Shown here in pieces: positions 8,254-17,073 of a stretch of 64,000 nt of DNA. Made by a program: the position numbers and the translations under genes. The notes under the pieces are model-generated. The model was not told the DNA's origin. It saw only the letters and a list, made by a program, of their open reading frames with translations, and made no database searches. The first letter of the stretch is position 1. Each line of letters starts with the position of its first letter. The stretch lies in contig CAVRAZ010000013.1 of NCBI GenBank assembly GCA_963719135.1, positions 1 through 64,000 of the forward strand, read 5' to 3'. The DNA comes from CAVRAZ01 sp963719135 (lineage in GTDB: Bacteria > Pseudomonadota > Gammaproteobacteria > DSM-19610).

Positions 8254-8322
8254 TTACCTATTTTGATGAATTAATACCTAATCGGACAAATTATATATCA
8301 ATTAAGCTAAGAGATACCAAAT
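8254..8322 (-). promoter_or_regulatory. hipBA promoter with three candidate operator repeats
   Basis: Read on the minus strand, -35 TTGGTA (8315-8320) and -10 TATATA (8292-8297) are 17 bases apart, giving a start near 8285. Three related motifs, ATTTGGTAT (8314-8322), ATTAGGTAT (8274-8282) and AATAGGTAA (8254-8262), begin 40 and 20 bases apart. The first covers the -35 box and the others lie just downstream of the start site. This is how an autorepressing antitoxin complex would be expected to bind. Confidence 0.5.
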
Positions 8323-9119
8323 TATGTAATCGTAGATATGCCATATTGGGTAATAACATCAACGAAGCAACGGAGGGTTACCGAAATTGGAAAGTATGTG
8401 CTGAGGTTTTCCAGAATTTATGTATTCTGCAAAGAAAATGTAATATCTATTTGTTAATTATATAAATATATTTAAATCCGTCTCGGGTCGGCCCGTGTGC
8501 GATGTGCGAGGCTTGGCGGGCTTGAACGATGCCACATTCCAAGGGAGCGCACGCAGGACCGTCGCCCTGACATGTCGGTCTTTCGCTGGTACGGCGCTTG
8601 TGCGCAGACGCTCGTGGGATTGGCCTGAATGCCGGGCACTGAGAGGAGGGGCGTGCCTCAGCGCCTGGCCGCATTTAGCTCGGGAGGCCACCGTTTCCGC
8701 GCTGGCCACGCGATGCCCCGGCACATGTCGGAATAGCCAGGTCTTGCTGGTCGACCAGGTTGCTGGAAAGCCTTTGCGCCGACGAATGTGGAATCATGCA
8801 TATCCATTCAATGTGATTCCTGTGCGCGCGGGGCTCTAAATTCGTTAGGCCCGAACTCGGGATTGCGCGTCGCAGTAGTATCGCTGACGTGATCAAGAAC
8901 CGCGGGTTCACAGGCATCGTAGCCAGTAGCCATGCCGTATCACCAAATCAGCACCAGGCGAAGTCAGAGGAAGTATAGAAATCAAAATATACTCAATAGC
9001 TTGCAGGCTTTCTGTAACCTATAGCATGCGGTATTGCCCATTCGCAGCGGGGCGCGGCTCCGGGCTGCGTACAAAACGTCACAAACGTGTTACCCGCATC
9101 CCGGCCGCCGATAGCGCGG
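8323..9119. other. Intergenic accessory DNA, no gene seen
   Basis: About 800 bases. The first part, to about 8480, is strongly A+T-rich; the remainder returns to normal composition. Open frames are present on both strands, but none has a good ribosome site together with a recognisable product. Probably remnant island DNA between hipBA and the dead integrase. Confidence 0.5.
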
Positions 9120-9695
9120 AGCTTCAACGCGCATTTCACGATGAGCGTACCCCGGAAGCCGTCGATGGCACGCGGCAGTTCGCCAACACTGCTGCGCCCG
9201 GTGAGCAGTGTCAAGCGCGCCACGGTCCTCAATTCGCCGCAAGACGGTCAGCAGGTCCGGCGCAATGATGTCCGCTATCGGCTTGCCGCCGACCCAGGGG
9301 AAGATGTCCTTTTCCAGGCGTTGAATCACCTTGTCGGCGCGCGAGGCTGCCCAGGTCGGTGCTTGTTTGGCAAACCACTCTCTAGCCACTACTTCGAAAC
9401 TGTTTGCGCTCCGATCGGCGCGAGCGGATTTCTGCGCCTTGCGGTTTTCGCTCGGGTCAATGCCATTGGCCAGCAACTTGCGAGCGGCGTCGCCGCGCTC
9501 ACGGGCTTCTTTCAGATTCACGTCCGGATAGACGCCCAAGGAAATCCGCTTTTCCTTGTTGTCGAATCGGTACTTCAATCGCCACCACTTTCCTCCGGCG
9601 GGAGAGACTTCCAAGTACAGTCCGCGTTCGTCGTACCGCTTGGAAATTTTTGACGCAGGCTTGGCTTTGCGAACAGCGGCATCGGTCAGAGACAT
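9120..9695 (-). pseudogene. P4-type prophage/island integrase, truncated and frameshifted
   Basis: The N-terminal part is a clear P4-type tyrosine recombinase: MSLTDAAVRKAKPASK, GLYLEVSPAGGKWWRLKYRF, KRISLGVYPDVNLKEAR, then the core-binding part (VAREWFAKQAPTWAASRADKV) ending GALDTAHRA. The family sequence then resumes in another frame at VGELPRAIDGFRGTLIVKCALKL (about 9190-9125), so about 40 residues have been deleted out of frame. Everything carrying the catalytic Arg-His-Arg-Tyr is missing. The ATG at 9695 is preferred over 9713, because family members start at M-x-LTDAAV. It lies on the same strand as tRNA-Ala(CGC) and downstream of it, the normal arrangement at a tRNA attachment site, with an IS1634 element now in between. 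Confidence 0.8.
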
Positions 9696-9761
9696 TTGGG
9701 GGCAGCTCCGCATTGGATTAACTGAGTTGGCCCCAATGTTGCCCCCATGGAATGCTGGCTG

Positions 9762-11801
9762 TTAACCCGACTTCCGCAACTCGACCTTAGGTTTTACGAT
9801 TTTCCGCGGTCAACTCATTGATGGACAATGCACCCTCTCGTGGAAATGCAGCAAATCCCGCTGTAGTGGCGACCTTGCTCCTTTACGGATCGAGATTGAT
9901 GTCTACAATACACGGGCATCATGTACCTCAAGTGCAGCATTCGGCGCAAAGACGGTAAGGAGCACCGCAGCTGGTCGATCGTAGAGAGTCGCCGCCTGAG
10001 CGACGGTCGTTGCATCCAGCGGCATGTGCTGTATCTGGGGGAGATCACCGACAGTCAGCGCGAGGCGTGGCAGAAGAGCATTGAGGTATTTGTAGACGGG
10101 CAGGCACGTCCCCAACAGCTGAGGATTTTCGCGGAGGACCGGTTGCCGTGCGGTGAACGCGCGGCGCACATCGGGGTGAAGCTCAACGAGATGCAGTTGC
10201 ACCGGCCGCGGCAGTGGGGCGCGTGCTGGTTGGGTCTGCAGTTGTGGCAGCAGTTGGGACTGGATGTGTTCTGGGCCGAGCGGTTGCCGGCCAGTCGTGA
10301 AGGCACGCGCTGGGACCAGGTGCTGACGGTGCAGGTGATCTATCAGCTGATTGACCCGGGCAGTGAGTGGCGTCTGCACCGGCAGTGGTTTGACCACAGT
10401 GCGCTGGGGGATTTGCTCGAGGCGGACAGTCGCCTCGTTGCCGATGACACGCTGTACCGGTGTCTGGACAAGCTGCTGGAACACAAAGAGGCGTTGTTCA
10501 GTCATCTGCAGGGACGCTGGCGCGACCTGTTCAATGCGCGCTTTGACGTGCTGCTCTACGACCTGACGAGCACCTACTTTGAGTGCGACGTACCGGAGCC
10601 CGATGGGCTGCGCCGCTTTGGCTACAGCCGCGACAAACGCCCGGATTGTGTGCAGGTGGTCATCGCGCTGATCGTGACGACGGAGGGTTTTCCGCTGGGC
10701 TACGAGGTGCTGCCCGGCAACACGGCGGACACGACGACGTTGCACGATGCGCTCTCGCGCATTGAGCGCCAATACGGCAAAGCGCGCCGAACCTGGGTGA
10801 TGGACCGGGGAATACCGACCGAAGCCGTGTTGGAGCAGATGCGTGAGAGTGACCCGCCGGTGAATTACCTGGTGGGCACACCCAAGGGGCGACTGAGCCG
10901 GTTTGAACAGGCGCTGTGTGCGCAGGATTGGCGGGATGTGCGCGACGGGGTGGAGGTCAAGCTCATCGAAGAGGACGGTGAGTTGTACGTGCTGGCGAAG
11001 AGCGCGCGGCGCGTGAGCAAGGAGCGCGGCATGCGCCGGCGACGGTTGAAAACGCTGTGGCGGCGCTTGCATGAGCTCAAAGGCCAACGGCTGAGCTACG
11101 CCGCCTTGTTGATGAAACTCGGGGCGGCCAAGGCGCAGGCGGGCGAGGCCTGGAAGCTCCTCGACATCACCTTACCCGAACCGCCCCAGGGTAAAGGTCA
11201 ACGCCGCGCGCACGTCAGCTTCGAGTTTGAATTGAACAAACCGCGACTGCGCGAACACCGTCGCCGCGAAGGACGCTATCTGTTGCGCACCAACTTGTGC
11301 GGCTGCGACCCGGCCACCCTGTGGCAGCACTATATGACGCTCTGTCAGATCGAAGAGGCGTTCCGTAATCTCAAAGGCGACTTGTCGTTGCGGCCGGTGT
11401 ATCACCAGAAAGATCACCGCATCGAGGCGCACATCTTCATCGCTTTCCTCGCCTATTGTCTGCACATCACGCTGCGCCGGCGCCTGACAGACCTTGCCCC
11501 TGGACTGACCCCGCACGTCGTGTTGGAGAAGCTCGCCACGCTGAGCATGATCGACGTGCACCTACCCACCACCGCTGGACGCACACTGGTGTTATCCCGC
11601 GTTACCCAACCCGACAATGACTGCCGCTTGTTGCTCGAGCGCTTACGACTGCAGTTACCGGCGCAGCCGCCGCCGCGCATCTCAGCAGAACGCACCCTGA
11701 TACCACACGCGCCGCGTGTAGTGGCGACCTTTTAACCCACACTCCAACATGATCAAGGGGTTACGGCTTCAATACCCCGCCAGTAGCGGAAGTCGGGTTA
11801 A
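9762..11801 (+). mobile_element. IS1634-family insertion sequence
   Basis: Bounded by perfect 16-bp inverted repeats, TTAACCCGACTTCCGC at 9762-9777 and its complement at 11786-11801, around a single full-length transposase gene. No target duplication is obvious at the junctions. It separates the integrase remnant from the tRNA-Ala gene and its terminator, so it inserted into an already integrated island. Confidence 0.8.
9921..11735 (+). CDS. IS1634-family transposase
   Basis: A 604-residue DDE transposase, full length for the family. It opens MYLKCSIRRKDGKEHRSW and has the three catalytic acids: Asp214 in VLLYDLTSTYF, Asp295 in TWVMDRGIP, and a glutamate near residue 478 in LCQIEEAFRNLKGDL. 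The frame is intact from ATG to TAA and both terminal repeats are present, so this is the only element in the window that looks capable of moving. It is transcribed away from the integrase remnant. Confidence 0.9.
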   Translation: MYLKCSIRRKDGKEHRSWSIVESRRLSDGRCIQRHVLYLGEITDSQREAWQKSIEVFVDGQARPQQLRIFAEDRLPCGERAAHIGVKLNEMQLHRPRQWGACWLGLQLWQQLGLDVFWAERLPASREGTRWDQVLTVQVIYQLIDPGSEWRLHRQWFDHSALGDLLEADSRLVADDTLYRCLDKLLEHKEALFSHLQGRWRDLFNARFDVLLYDLTSTYFECDVPEPDGLRRFGYSRDKRPDCVQVVIALIVTTEGFPLGYEVLPGNTADTTTLHDALSRIERQYGKARRTWVMDRGIPTEAVLEQMRESDPPVNYLVGTPKGRLSRFEQALCAQDWRDVRDGVEVKLIEEDGELYVLAKSARRVSKERGMRRRRLKTLWRRLHELKGQRLSYAALLMKLGAAKAQAGEAWKLLDITLPEPPQGKGQRRAHVSFEFELNKPRLREHRRREGRYLLRTNLCGCDPATLWQHYMTLCQIEEAFRNLKGDLSLRPVYHQKDHRIEAHIFIAFLAYCLHITLRRRLTDLAPGLTPHVVLEKLATLSMIDVHLPTTAGRTLVLSRVTQPDNDCRLLLERLRLQLPAQPPPRISAERTLIPHAPRVVATF

Positions 11802-11835
11802 TGGACGCCAGAACACAGTTATGGACTAAAACCCA

Positions 11836-11859
11836 ATAAAAAACCCGCATTTAAGCGGG
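11836..11859 (-). terminator. Rho-independent terminator of tRNA-Ala
   Basis: On the minus strand CCCGC, a 6-base loop and GCGGG (stems at 11855-11859 and 11844-11848) are followed by a run of six T. It lies 37 bases beyond the 3' end of the tRNA. Confidence 0.8.
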
Positions 11860-11896
11860 ATTCTTGGATGTTGCTGGACTGTATTGGACTATGAAA

Positions 11897-11972
<76 letters not shown>

Positions 11973-11990
11973 AGAATACAACCGGAGGGT

Positions 11991-12020
11991 ATTCTACCTT
12001 GCCGATGAAGCGAAGAACAA
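11991..12020 (-). promoter_or_regulatory. Candidate sigma-70 promoter of tRNA-Ala
   Basis: On the minus strand TTGTTC (12015-12020), an 18-base spacer and TAGAAT (11991-11996) lie directly after the end of flgN and about 20 bases before the tRNA. Confidence 0.4.
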
Positions 12021-12035
12021 CGATGTTTCGGAAAA

Positions 12036-12524
12036 TCAGGCCTTGCCGAGTTCCCGGTGTCCAAGCGACAGTGAGGTGTCGCCGCCTGCACCATATACTC
12101 TGGTCTGGGACACCTGCCCGCGGAGGATCGCAAGCGCCTGCTCGGCTTGGCGGCGGCCGAGTTCCAGAATGCCGCCATTGACCTGGTTGGCCTCGCGGCA
12201 CCTGGCGAGATCGTCCAGCACCTTGTTCCAGCGCGCACCGAGCCGCGCGCCGTTGGGCATGTGCTTCAGCAACCGAACCATGCCGTTGTTGTCGGTGCCA
12301 TATCCTGCGTTGGCGAGGAACTGGTGGCGTCGGGTTTCGAGTTTCTCGAGCTGATCGAACAGCGCCAGCTTGGTCCGGGTGGTTTCCTGGATGGCGTCCG
12401 GATTTCGTGCGAGCAGATGTTCGCGCTCAGCGAGCAGGCACTTGAGCATGGCGTCCGCGCACTGGGCCGTGAACTCGATTACCTGTTCCACCGACGTCGC
12501 ACGAATGGTCAGACCGGTCATCAC
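12036..12524 (-). CDS. flgN: FlgN-type export chaperone for hook-filament junction proteins
   Basis: A 162-residue, mostly helical cytoplasmic protein. FlgN-family chaperones hold FlgK and FlgL before secretion and deliver them to the export ATPase. The central helices (LLAEREHLLARNPDAIQETTRTKLALFDQLEKLETRR) and the later RWNKVLDDLARCREANQVNGGILELGRRQAEQALAILRG carry the conserved N-x-x-N-G-G-I-L pattern of the family. The gene starts 7 bases after the flgM stop, and the two form one operon. Start codons ATGATG at 12524/12521 are both possible. tRNA-Ala lies 63 bases beyond its end. Confidence 0.82.
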   Translation of the reverse strand: MMTGLTIRATSVEQVIEFTAQCADAMLKCLLAEREHLLARNPDAIQETTRTKLALFDQLEKLETRRHQFLANAGYGTDNNGMVRLLKHMPNGARLGARWNKVLDDLARCREANQVNGGILELGRRQAEQALAILRGQVSQTRVYGAGGDTSLSLGHRELGKA

Positions 12525-12530
12525 GCGTGC

Positions 12531-12848
12531 TCAGCGCTGGCTGGTCAGTGCCTGCTCGAGCCCGATCAGACGTTCCGCGATGCGTTCGGGATCGACAGTG
12601 AGGGTACCGTTTTTCAGCGCTTCCTTCATCGCTTCGACGCGTTGACGGTCGACACGGGGCTGGCCCTCTATGCGCGCCCCGAGTTCCTGAAGATGCTGAG
12701 CGGTGCTGGTCAGACTCAGGCGGTCGCCAGTGGCGGAGGTATTGTCTGTCTCGGGGTTTCCGGTCTCCGTCCGGGAGCGCTCGGCCGGACTGCCCTGCGC
12801 CCGGCCACCGGCCGCCGCCGGTATCGATGGGTTGCTGTGTATTTTCAT
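12531..12848 (-). CDS. flgM: Anti-sigma-28 factor FlgM
   Basis: A 105-residue protein that binds FliA (sigma-28) and is exported once the hook is complete, freeing sigma-28 for late genes. The N-terminal half is disordered and rich in Ser, Thr and Asn (SPAERSRTETGNPETDNTS), as in the family. The sigma-binding C-terminal helices are LSLTSTAQHLQELGARI and RQRVEAMKEALKNGTLTVDPERIAERLI, the latter being the diagnostic segment. It is preceded by an excellent sigma-28 promoter, so FlgM is made under the control of the factor it inhibits. Co-transcribed with flgN. Confidence 0.9.
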   Translation of the reverse strand: MKIHSNPSIPAAAGGRAQGSPAERSRTETGNPETDNTSATGDRLSLTSTAQHLQELGARIEGQPRVDRQRVEAMKEALKNGTLTVDPERIAERLIGLEQALTSQR

Positions 12849-12884
12849 GACGATCCTCTGGGCAATTCCTGACGAATGTCCGGA

Positions 12885-12911
12885 TTATCGTCCCGCCGAT
12901 CAATAACTTTA
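12885..12911 (-). promoter_or_regulatory. Sigma-28 promoter of flgMN
   Basis: On the minus strand TAAAGTTA (12904-12911), exactly 11 bases, then GACGATAA (12885-12892). This differs from the enterobacterial consensus TAAAGTTT-N11-GCCGATAA at only two positions. The flgM ATG is 37 bases beyond the -10 box. Confidence 0.85.
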
Positions 12912-12934
12912 AGCGGTTTTTTTGTACGCCCCCC

Positions 12935-13654
12935 TTAAAGCGTCACTTTTATGACGCCTTGGCTTATCACGATGCCGTCGACCACCCGTTGTGACCCGTC
13001 AGCGCGGACCCGGACGAGATCACCCTCCCTGCCGTCCGACAGTGCTTCGCCGACCATTCGTACCTTCATTGGCCCGCTTTCGGCGACCAACGTGACCCGC
13101 TCGCCGCGCTTGACCCACTTGGGGGCTTCCAGCATTTGCGGGGTCAGAACACTGTTTGCGGCAATGGTGCGCTTGGCCAGCTTGCCGGTAACTAGGGACG
13201 GGTCGGTGTAATAGCCGTAGGGCAGGGCGCTCAGGTTACGCTCAACCAGCTCCAGCGCCGACTCTGTCACCGGAGCGCCTCGCGCCATGGGTTCGGTGCT
13301 CACGAGCACGAGACCGAACACGTTTATCCTGGCCGTTACATAAAGGCTCCAGCCACCTTCGTCCGGACAACGTACACCGACCGTTGTGTTGCCCGTCTCA
13401 CGCGCGCCGGGCGCCATGAACCCTTCAAGCGGTAGTGTGCAGGCCTTCATCTTGAGGCGTGGATCGAGGTTTCCCAACTGTACCTCGGTGCGTTCCGCAT
13501 GTACGCCAGAAGCATAGTCGTGCAGGAAGCTGTTTGCCGTTTCGAGGATGGATGCGGGACTCTGCCACTCGGTTGCGTGGGCACTCGTTCTCGCGGCCAG
13601 CAGCGTGATGCCGACCAGTAAAGTGAAAAGCCATGGTATGCGGTTCCGGTGCAT
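12935..13654 (-). CDS. flgA: Flagellar P-ring assembly chaperone FlgA
   Basis: A periplasmic chaperone for P-ring (FlgI) assembly, 239 residues. The ATG at 13654 gives a clear Sec signal peptide (MHRNRIPWLFTLLVGITLLAARTSA). The upstream extension of the open frame is rejected because it lacks coding character and holds the promoter. The C-terminal SAF-like domain is recognisable: MARGAPVTESALELVERNLSAL, ANSVLTPQMLEAPKWVKRGERVTL, and the terminal GDLVRVRADGSQRVVDGIV. It is divergent from flgB, with back-to-back sigma-54 promoters in the 267-base gap, and sits upstream of flgM on the same strand. The flgMN promoter lies between the two. Confidence 0.88.
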   Translation of the reverse strand: MHRNRIPWLFTLLVGITLLAARTSAHATEWQSPASILETANSFLHDYASGVHAERTEVQLGNLDPRLKMKACTLPLEGFMAPGARETGNTTVGVRCPDEGGWSLYVTARINVFGLVLVSTEPMARGAPVTESALELVERNLSALPYGYYTDPSLVTGKLAKRTIAANSVLTPQMLEAPKWVKRGERVTLVAESGPMKVRMVGEALSDGREGDLVRVRADGSQRVVDGIVISQGVIKVTL

Positions 13655-13689
13655 GGTATCGCCTGTTTCTTGTCGTTCATCCGCAAAAC

Positions 13690-13705
13690 TGCAAAAGCCA
13701 TGCCC
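13690..13705 (-). promoter_or_regulatory. Sigma-54 promoter of flgA
   Basis: On the minus strand GGGCATGgcttTTGCA (GG and GC separated by exactly 10 bases), a near match to TGGCACG-N4-TTGCA. The -12 element lies 36 bases before the flgA ATG. Confidence 0.75.
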
Positions 13706-13870
13706 GTGACTTTTCCAAAGAGAAGGGGCGCCAGTCTCCGGATTTCGCCGGCCGGTCCGGGACGAAGCTTGCCGCTTTTGCCGCCCGGCGGTCAGGAATT
13801 GCCGCGGGATCACCCGCACTATCCAAATGATGCGCGTACGTTTGCCGGCGGTTGATCGGCTTTCTTGTAT

Positions 13871-13886
13871 TGGCACGCTGATTGCT
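13871..13886 (+). promoter_or_regulatory. Sigma-54 promoter of the flgB operon
   Basis: TGGCACGctgaTTGCT matches the -24/-12 consensus at every conserved position. The flgB ATG is 36 bases downstream. A GTCAGGAATTGCC motif at 13791-13803, 80 bases upstream, is a possible but imperfect FleQ-type site. Confidence 0.9.
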
Positions 13887-13921
13887 CAGCAATCGTCGAG
13901 TTAAACGGAACGCAAGCAATC

Positions 13922-14317
13922 ATGCCCGTAAACATCGACAAGGCGCTGGGTAATCTGCCGGGAAATCTGACCCTGTACAGTCAGCGGTCCGACCTGCTGG
14001 CATCGAATATCGCCAATGCGGACACGCCCGGATACAAGGCCCGGGATATCGACTTTCGCGCGGTACTGGCGAAAGCCGGCGGCGAGACGCTGGCGCCGGT
14101 GACCACGAACCCGGCCCATTTGTCCCTGGACGGCAACGGGCCGGCGGGTGCGGAACCGCTGTACCGTGTGCCCCTGCAACCGGCGCTCGACGGCAACACC
14201 GTCGATGCCCATGTCGAGCAGAGCCAATTCACCCAGAACGCGGTGCGTTACCAGTCGACGTTGACGTTCCTCAACGGCCGCTTCAAATCGTTGATGCTGG
14301 CGATCAAGGGAGAATAG
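13922..14317 (+). CDS. flgB: Flagellar proximal rod protein FlgB
   Basis: A 131-residue rod subunit at the base of the axial structure. The N-terminal rod motif LYSQRSDLLASNIANADTPGYKARDIDF and the C-terminal helix QNAVRYQSTLTFLNGRFKSLMLAIKG are typical. The ATG at 13922 (MPVNIDKALG) is chosen over the longer open frame, which would run through the promoter. First gene of the flgBCDEFGHIJKL cluster, three bases ahead of flgC. Confidence 0.93.
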   Translation: MPVNIDKALGNLPGNLTLYSQRSDLLASNIANADTPGYKARDIDFRAVLAKAGGETLAPVTTNPAHLSLDGNGPAGAEPLYRVPLQPALDGNTVDAHVEQSQFTQNAVRYQSTLTFLNGRFKSLMLAIKGE

Positions 14318-14319
14318 TC

Positions 14320-14733
14320 GTGTCGCTGTTCGATGTATTCGATATCGCCGGCTCCGCCATGAGCGCCGAGAGTGTGCGCCTCAACGTTACCGCCAGCAAC
14401 CTGGCCAACGCGCAAAACGTCGGTACGACCGAAGATTCGACCTATCACGCACGGCACCCGGTGTTTTCCGCGGTCATGCAGTCGTTGCACGGCGGCGACC
14501 AGGGCGTCGGTGTCAAAGTCGACAACATCATCGAAAGCAAGGCGCCGCTGCAAACCCGTTATCAACCTGACCATCCGCTGGCCAATGACCAGGGCTACGT
14601 TTACCTGCCCAATGTGAATATGGTCGACGAGATGGCAAATATGATTTCAGCTTCCCGCGCGTATCAGACCAACGTCGAGGTGGTCAATACGTCAAAACAA
14701 CTGATGCTGGCGACATTGCGCATGGGGCAATAG
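14320..14733 (+). CDS. flgC: Flagellar proximal rod protein FlgC
   Basis: A 137-residue rod protein exported by the flagellar type III system. It has the N-terminal SAMSAESVRLNVTASNLANA and the C-terminal VNMVDEMANMISASRAYQTNVEVVNTSKQLMLATLRMGQ found in all rod/hook axial proteins. It begins with GTG, preceded by AGGGAG, just after the flgB stop. Confidence 0.93.
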   Translation: MSLFDVFDIAGSAMSAESVRLNVTASNLANAQNVGTTEDSTYHARHPVFSAVMQSLHGGDQGVGVKVDNIIESKAPLQTRYQPDHPLANDQGYVYLPNVNMVDEMANMISASRAYQTNVEVVNTSKQLMLATLRMGQ

Positions 14734-14762
14734 GGCCGCAATTTCCGTGAGAATGGATTGCC

Positions 14763-15440
14763 ATGATTGATACCAGTAACAACGCCCAGAACGCGATGTT
14801 CCGCACCTTGCAGGATCTGAGCGCAAAACCGGATAAACAGCAGCAGCTCGGTCAGGAGGATTTCTTCCGACTGATGACGACGCAACTGCAAAACCAGGAC
14901 CCGACCAAGCCAATCGACAACGAGAACTTCCTGGCGCAGGTAGCGCAGTTTTCGATAGTCAGCGGCGTCGGTGACCTGCAGAAATCGTTCGACAGCCTCA
15001 GCCAGTCGCTGGTGTCCAACCAGGCGCTGCAGGCGACCAATCTGGTCGGACGCCAGGTCCTGGCCCCGACAGGCGTGGCGTCGCTTGACACGAATGGTGC
15101 GCTCAAAGGCAGCGTCGACCTGCCGGTTGCCAGCAACCAGGTCACGATCAATATTCAGGATGCATCCGGACAGACGGTACGCAGGCTGGAAATGGGCAGC
15201 CAAGCCGCGGGTGCGGTGCCGTTCCAGTGGAACGGCGTCAAGGATGACGGTCAGTTCGCGACGCCGGGCAAGTATTTCGTCACCGCCGAAGCGGTGACCA
15301 CGGACGGCCAGACCGAAGCTGTCGATACGCTGGTCGCCTCCACAGTGCGCAGCGTCACGTTGAACAAGGACGGGGGTTTGATGTTGGACCTCGACGGTGT
15401 CGGTCCACTGGACTTCAACCAGGTTCGCGAGATTCTTTAG
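14763..15440 (+). CDS. flgD: Hook capping protein FlgD
   Basis: A 225-residue scaffold that caps the growing hook and is removed on completion. The N-terminal export/assembly part includes QQLGQEDFFRLMTTQLQNQDPTKPIDNENFLAQVAQFS, the most conserved segment of the family. The C-terminal part has the FlgD Ig/Tudor-like repeat (VNINIQDASGQTVRR-type strands, VPFQWNGVKDDGQFATPGKYFV). Lies between flgC and flgE as usual. Confidence 0.92.
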   Translation: MIDTSNNAQNAMFRTLQDLSAKPDKQQQLGQEDFFRLMTTQLQNQDPTKPIDNENFLAQVAQFSIVSGVGDLQKSFDSLSQSLVSNQALQATNLVGRQVLAPTGVASLDTNGALKGSVDLPVASNQVTINIQDASGQTVRRLEMGSQAAGAVPFQWNGVKDDGQFATPGKYFVTAEAVTTDGQTEAVDTLVASTVRSVTLNKDGGLMLDLDGVGPLDFNQVREIL

Positions 15441-15467
15441 TCGATTTGAGTTGCCAGGAGAATTGTC

Positions 15468-17054
15468 ATGCCATTTCGTATTGCACTGAGCGGATTGAAC
15501 GCATCGTCGGAAGATCTGCGGGTGATCGGCAACAACGTGGCCAATGCCACCACGACCGGATTCAAGCAGTCGCGCGCCGAGTTCGCCGATATCTTCGCGG
15601 CCTCCAACCTGGGTGTCACGGCAAACGCCATCGGTGCCGGCGTGAGGATCGCGGACGTCGCTCAGCAGTTCACCCAGGGCAATATCGAGTTCACCAACAA
15701 CAACCTGGACCTTGCAGTCAGCGGACAGGGCTTTTTCATCATGGACGACAACGGCACGAACGTTTACACGCGTGCCGGCCAGTTTGCGGTCGACCGTGAC
15801 GGCTATGTCGTCAACAGTCAGCAGCAGCGCCTGACGATCTTTCAGGCGGACACCGGCGGCAATATCACGGGCGCCACCGGCCCGCTGCAACTGGACCGTT
15901 CGGATATCACGCCACAGGCGACCACCCAGGTTCAGCTCGACGCCAACCTGGATGCATCGGCGGCGACTCCGGGCGGTCTGGCGGCCACCGGCACGATTGC
16001 GCTGACCCCGGGCACGCAGCTCGATACGACGACAAGCCCCTATACCACCCCGGCATTCACGATCTATGATCAGGTCGGCAACCCGATCAACAACGCGGCG
16101 CTACGGTTCACCTATACGGGCACCGGCGCGCAGTGGGACGCGGAGCTGCTGGTCGGCGGCGCGCCGACCAGCCCGCCGACCACCGCATCGGCGGTCAACG
16201 TCGGTACCGATACGGCCTCACTTACCTGGGACCCGGACGGCGCTGGTGCACAGACGCCGGTAACCATTTCGCTGGATACCGGCAACATCTCTTCGGCGGG
16301 CGCCGGTGGCTCTACCGTAGTGGCGACGGCCGATGGCTCGTCGCAGTCCGGTTTCGATCCCGCCGATGCCAGCACCTATAACAATTCGACGTCGACGACG
16401 GTCTATGACACGCTCGGCACCCAGCACCTGGCGACCCTCTATTTCCGCAAGAACGGTGTACCCAACCAGTGGGAGACCTATACGTACGTGGACGGCGCCC
16501 AGCGCGGCGGACCGGACACCGTGGAATTCGCCTCGGACGGTTCGATTCTGACCACCACTTATCCGAGCACCCTGACCGTGCCCGCATTCGATCCGGGCGG
16601 CGGCGCGGCGGCGATGAACCTGAGCTTCAAACTTGGCGGCACCACGCAGTACGGAAGCCCCTTCGGTGTGAATAACGTGGTGCAGGACGGCTATGCGACC
16701 GGGCGCCTGAGCGGCATCGATATCGCGGAAAACGGCACGATCACGTCACGCTTCACAAACGGACAGTCGCGCACGCTGGGGCAGGTGGCGCTGGCCAACT
16801 TCAACAACCCGCAGGGACTTCGTCAGCTCGGCGGCACGAGCTGGGCGGAAACCTTCGATTCGGGCGCGCCGCTCGTCGGAGGGCCCGGTGCGGGTTCTCT
16901 GGGCCTGATCGATTCGGGCGCTCTGGAGGGTTCCAACGTGGACCTCACCGAGCAGCTCGTGAACATGATCACCGCGCAGCGCAATTTCCAGGCGAACGCG
17001 CAGGTCATCACGACTGCCGACGCCATTACGCAGACCATCATCAACATCCGTTAA
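15468..17054 (+). CDS. flgE: Flagellar hook protein FlgE
   Basis: The hook subunit, 528 residues, longer than the enterobacterial protein (about 400) because of an enlarged, Thr-, Ala- and Gly-rich exposed domain (about 150-400). Axial motifs at both ends are intact: GLNASSEDLRVIGNNVANATTTGFK near the N-terminus, and LEGSNVDLTEQLVNMITAQR with a final helix at the C-terminus. Good ribosome site CAGGAG before the ATG. Confidence 0.93.
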   Translation: MPFRIALSGLNASSEDLRVIGNNVANATTTGFKQSRAEFADIFAASNLGVTANAIGAGVRIADVAQQFTQGNIEFTNNNLDLAVSGQGFFIMDDNGTNVYTRAGQFAVDRDGYVVNSQQQRLTIFQADTGGNITGATGPLQLDRSDITPQATTQVQLDANLDASAATPGGLAATGTIALTPGTQLDTTTSPYTTPAFTIYDQVGNPINNAALRFTYTGTGAQWDAELLVGGAPTSPPTTASAVNVGTDTASLTWDPDGAGAQTPVTISLDTGNISSAGAGGSTVVATADGSSQSGFDPADASTYNNSTSTTVYDTLGTQHLATLYFRKNGVPNQWETYTYVDGAQRGGPDTVEFASDGSILTTTYPSTLTVPAFDPGGGAAAMNLSFKLGGTTQYGSPFGVNNVVQDGYATGRLSGIDIAENGTITSRFTNGQSRTLGQVALANFNNPQGLRQLGGTSWAETFDSGAPLVGGPGAGSLGLIDSGALEGSNVDLTEQLVNMITAQRNFQANAQVITTADAITQTIINIR

Positions 17055-17073
17055 CGACAGGGGCGAATGAGGC

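Noticed and set aside
8495..8839. 114-codon plus-strand frame in the accessory gap
   Set aside because: No ribosome site and a Cys/Trp/Arg-rich composition unlike a folded protein, with no partner on either side.
13655..13876. N-terminal extension of FlgA
   Set aside because: This stretch contains both the flgA sigma-54 promoter and non-coding composition; the signal peptide begins at 13654.
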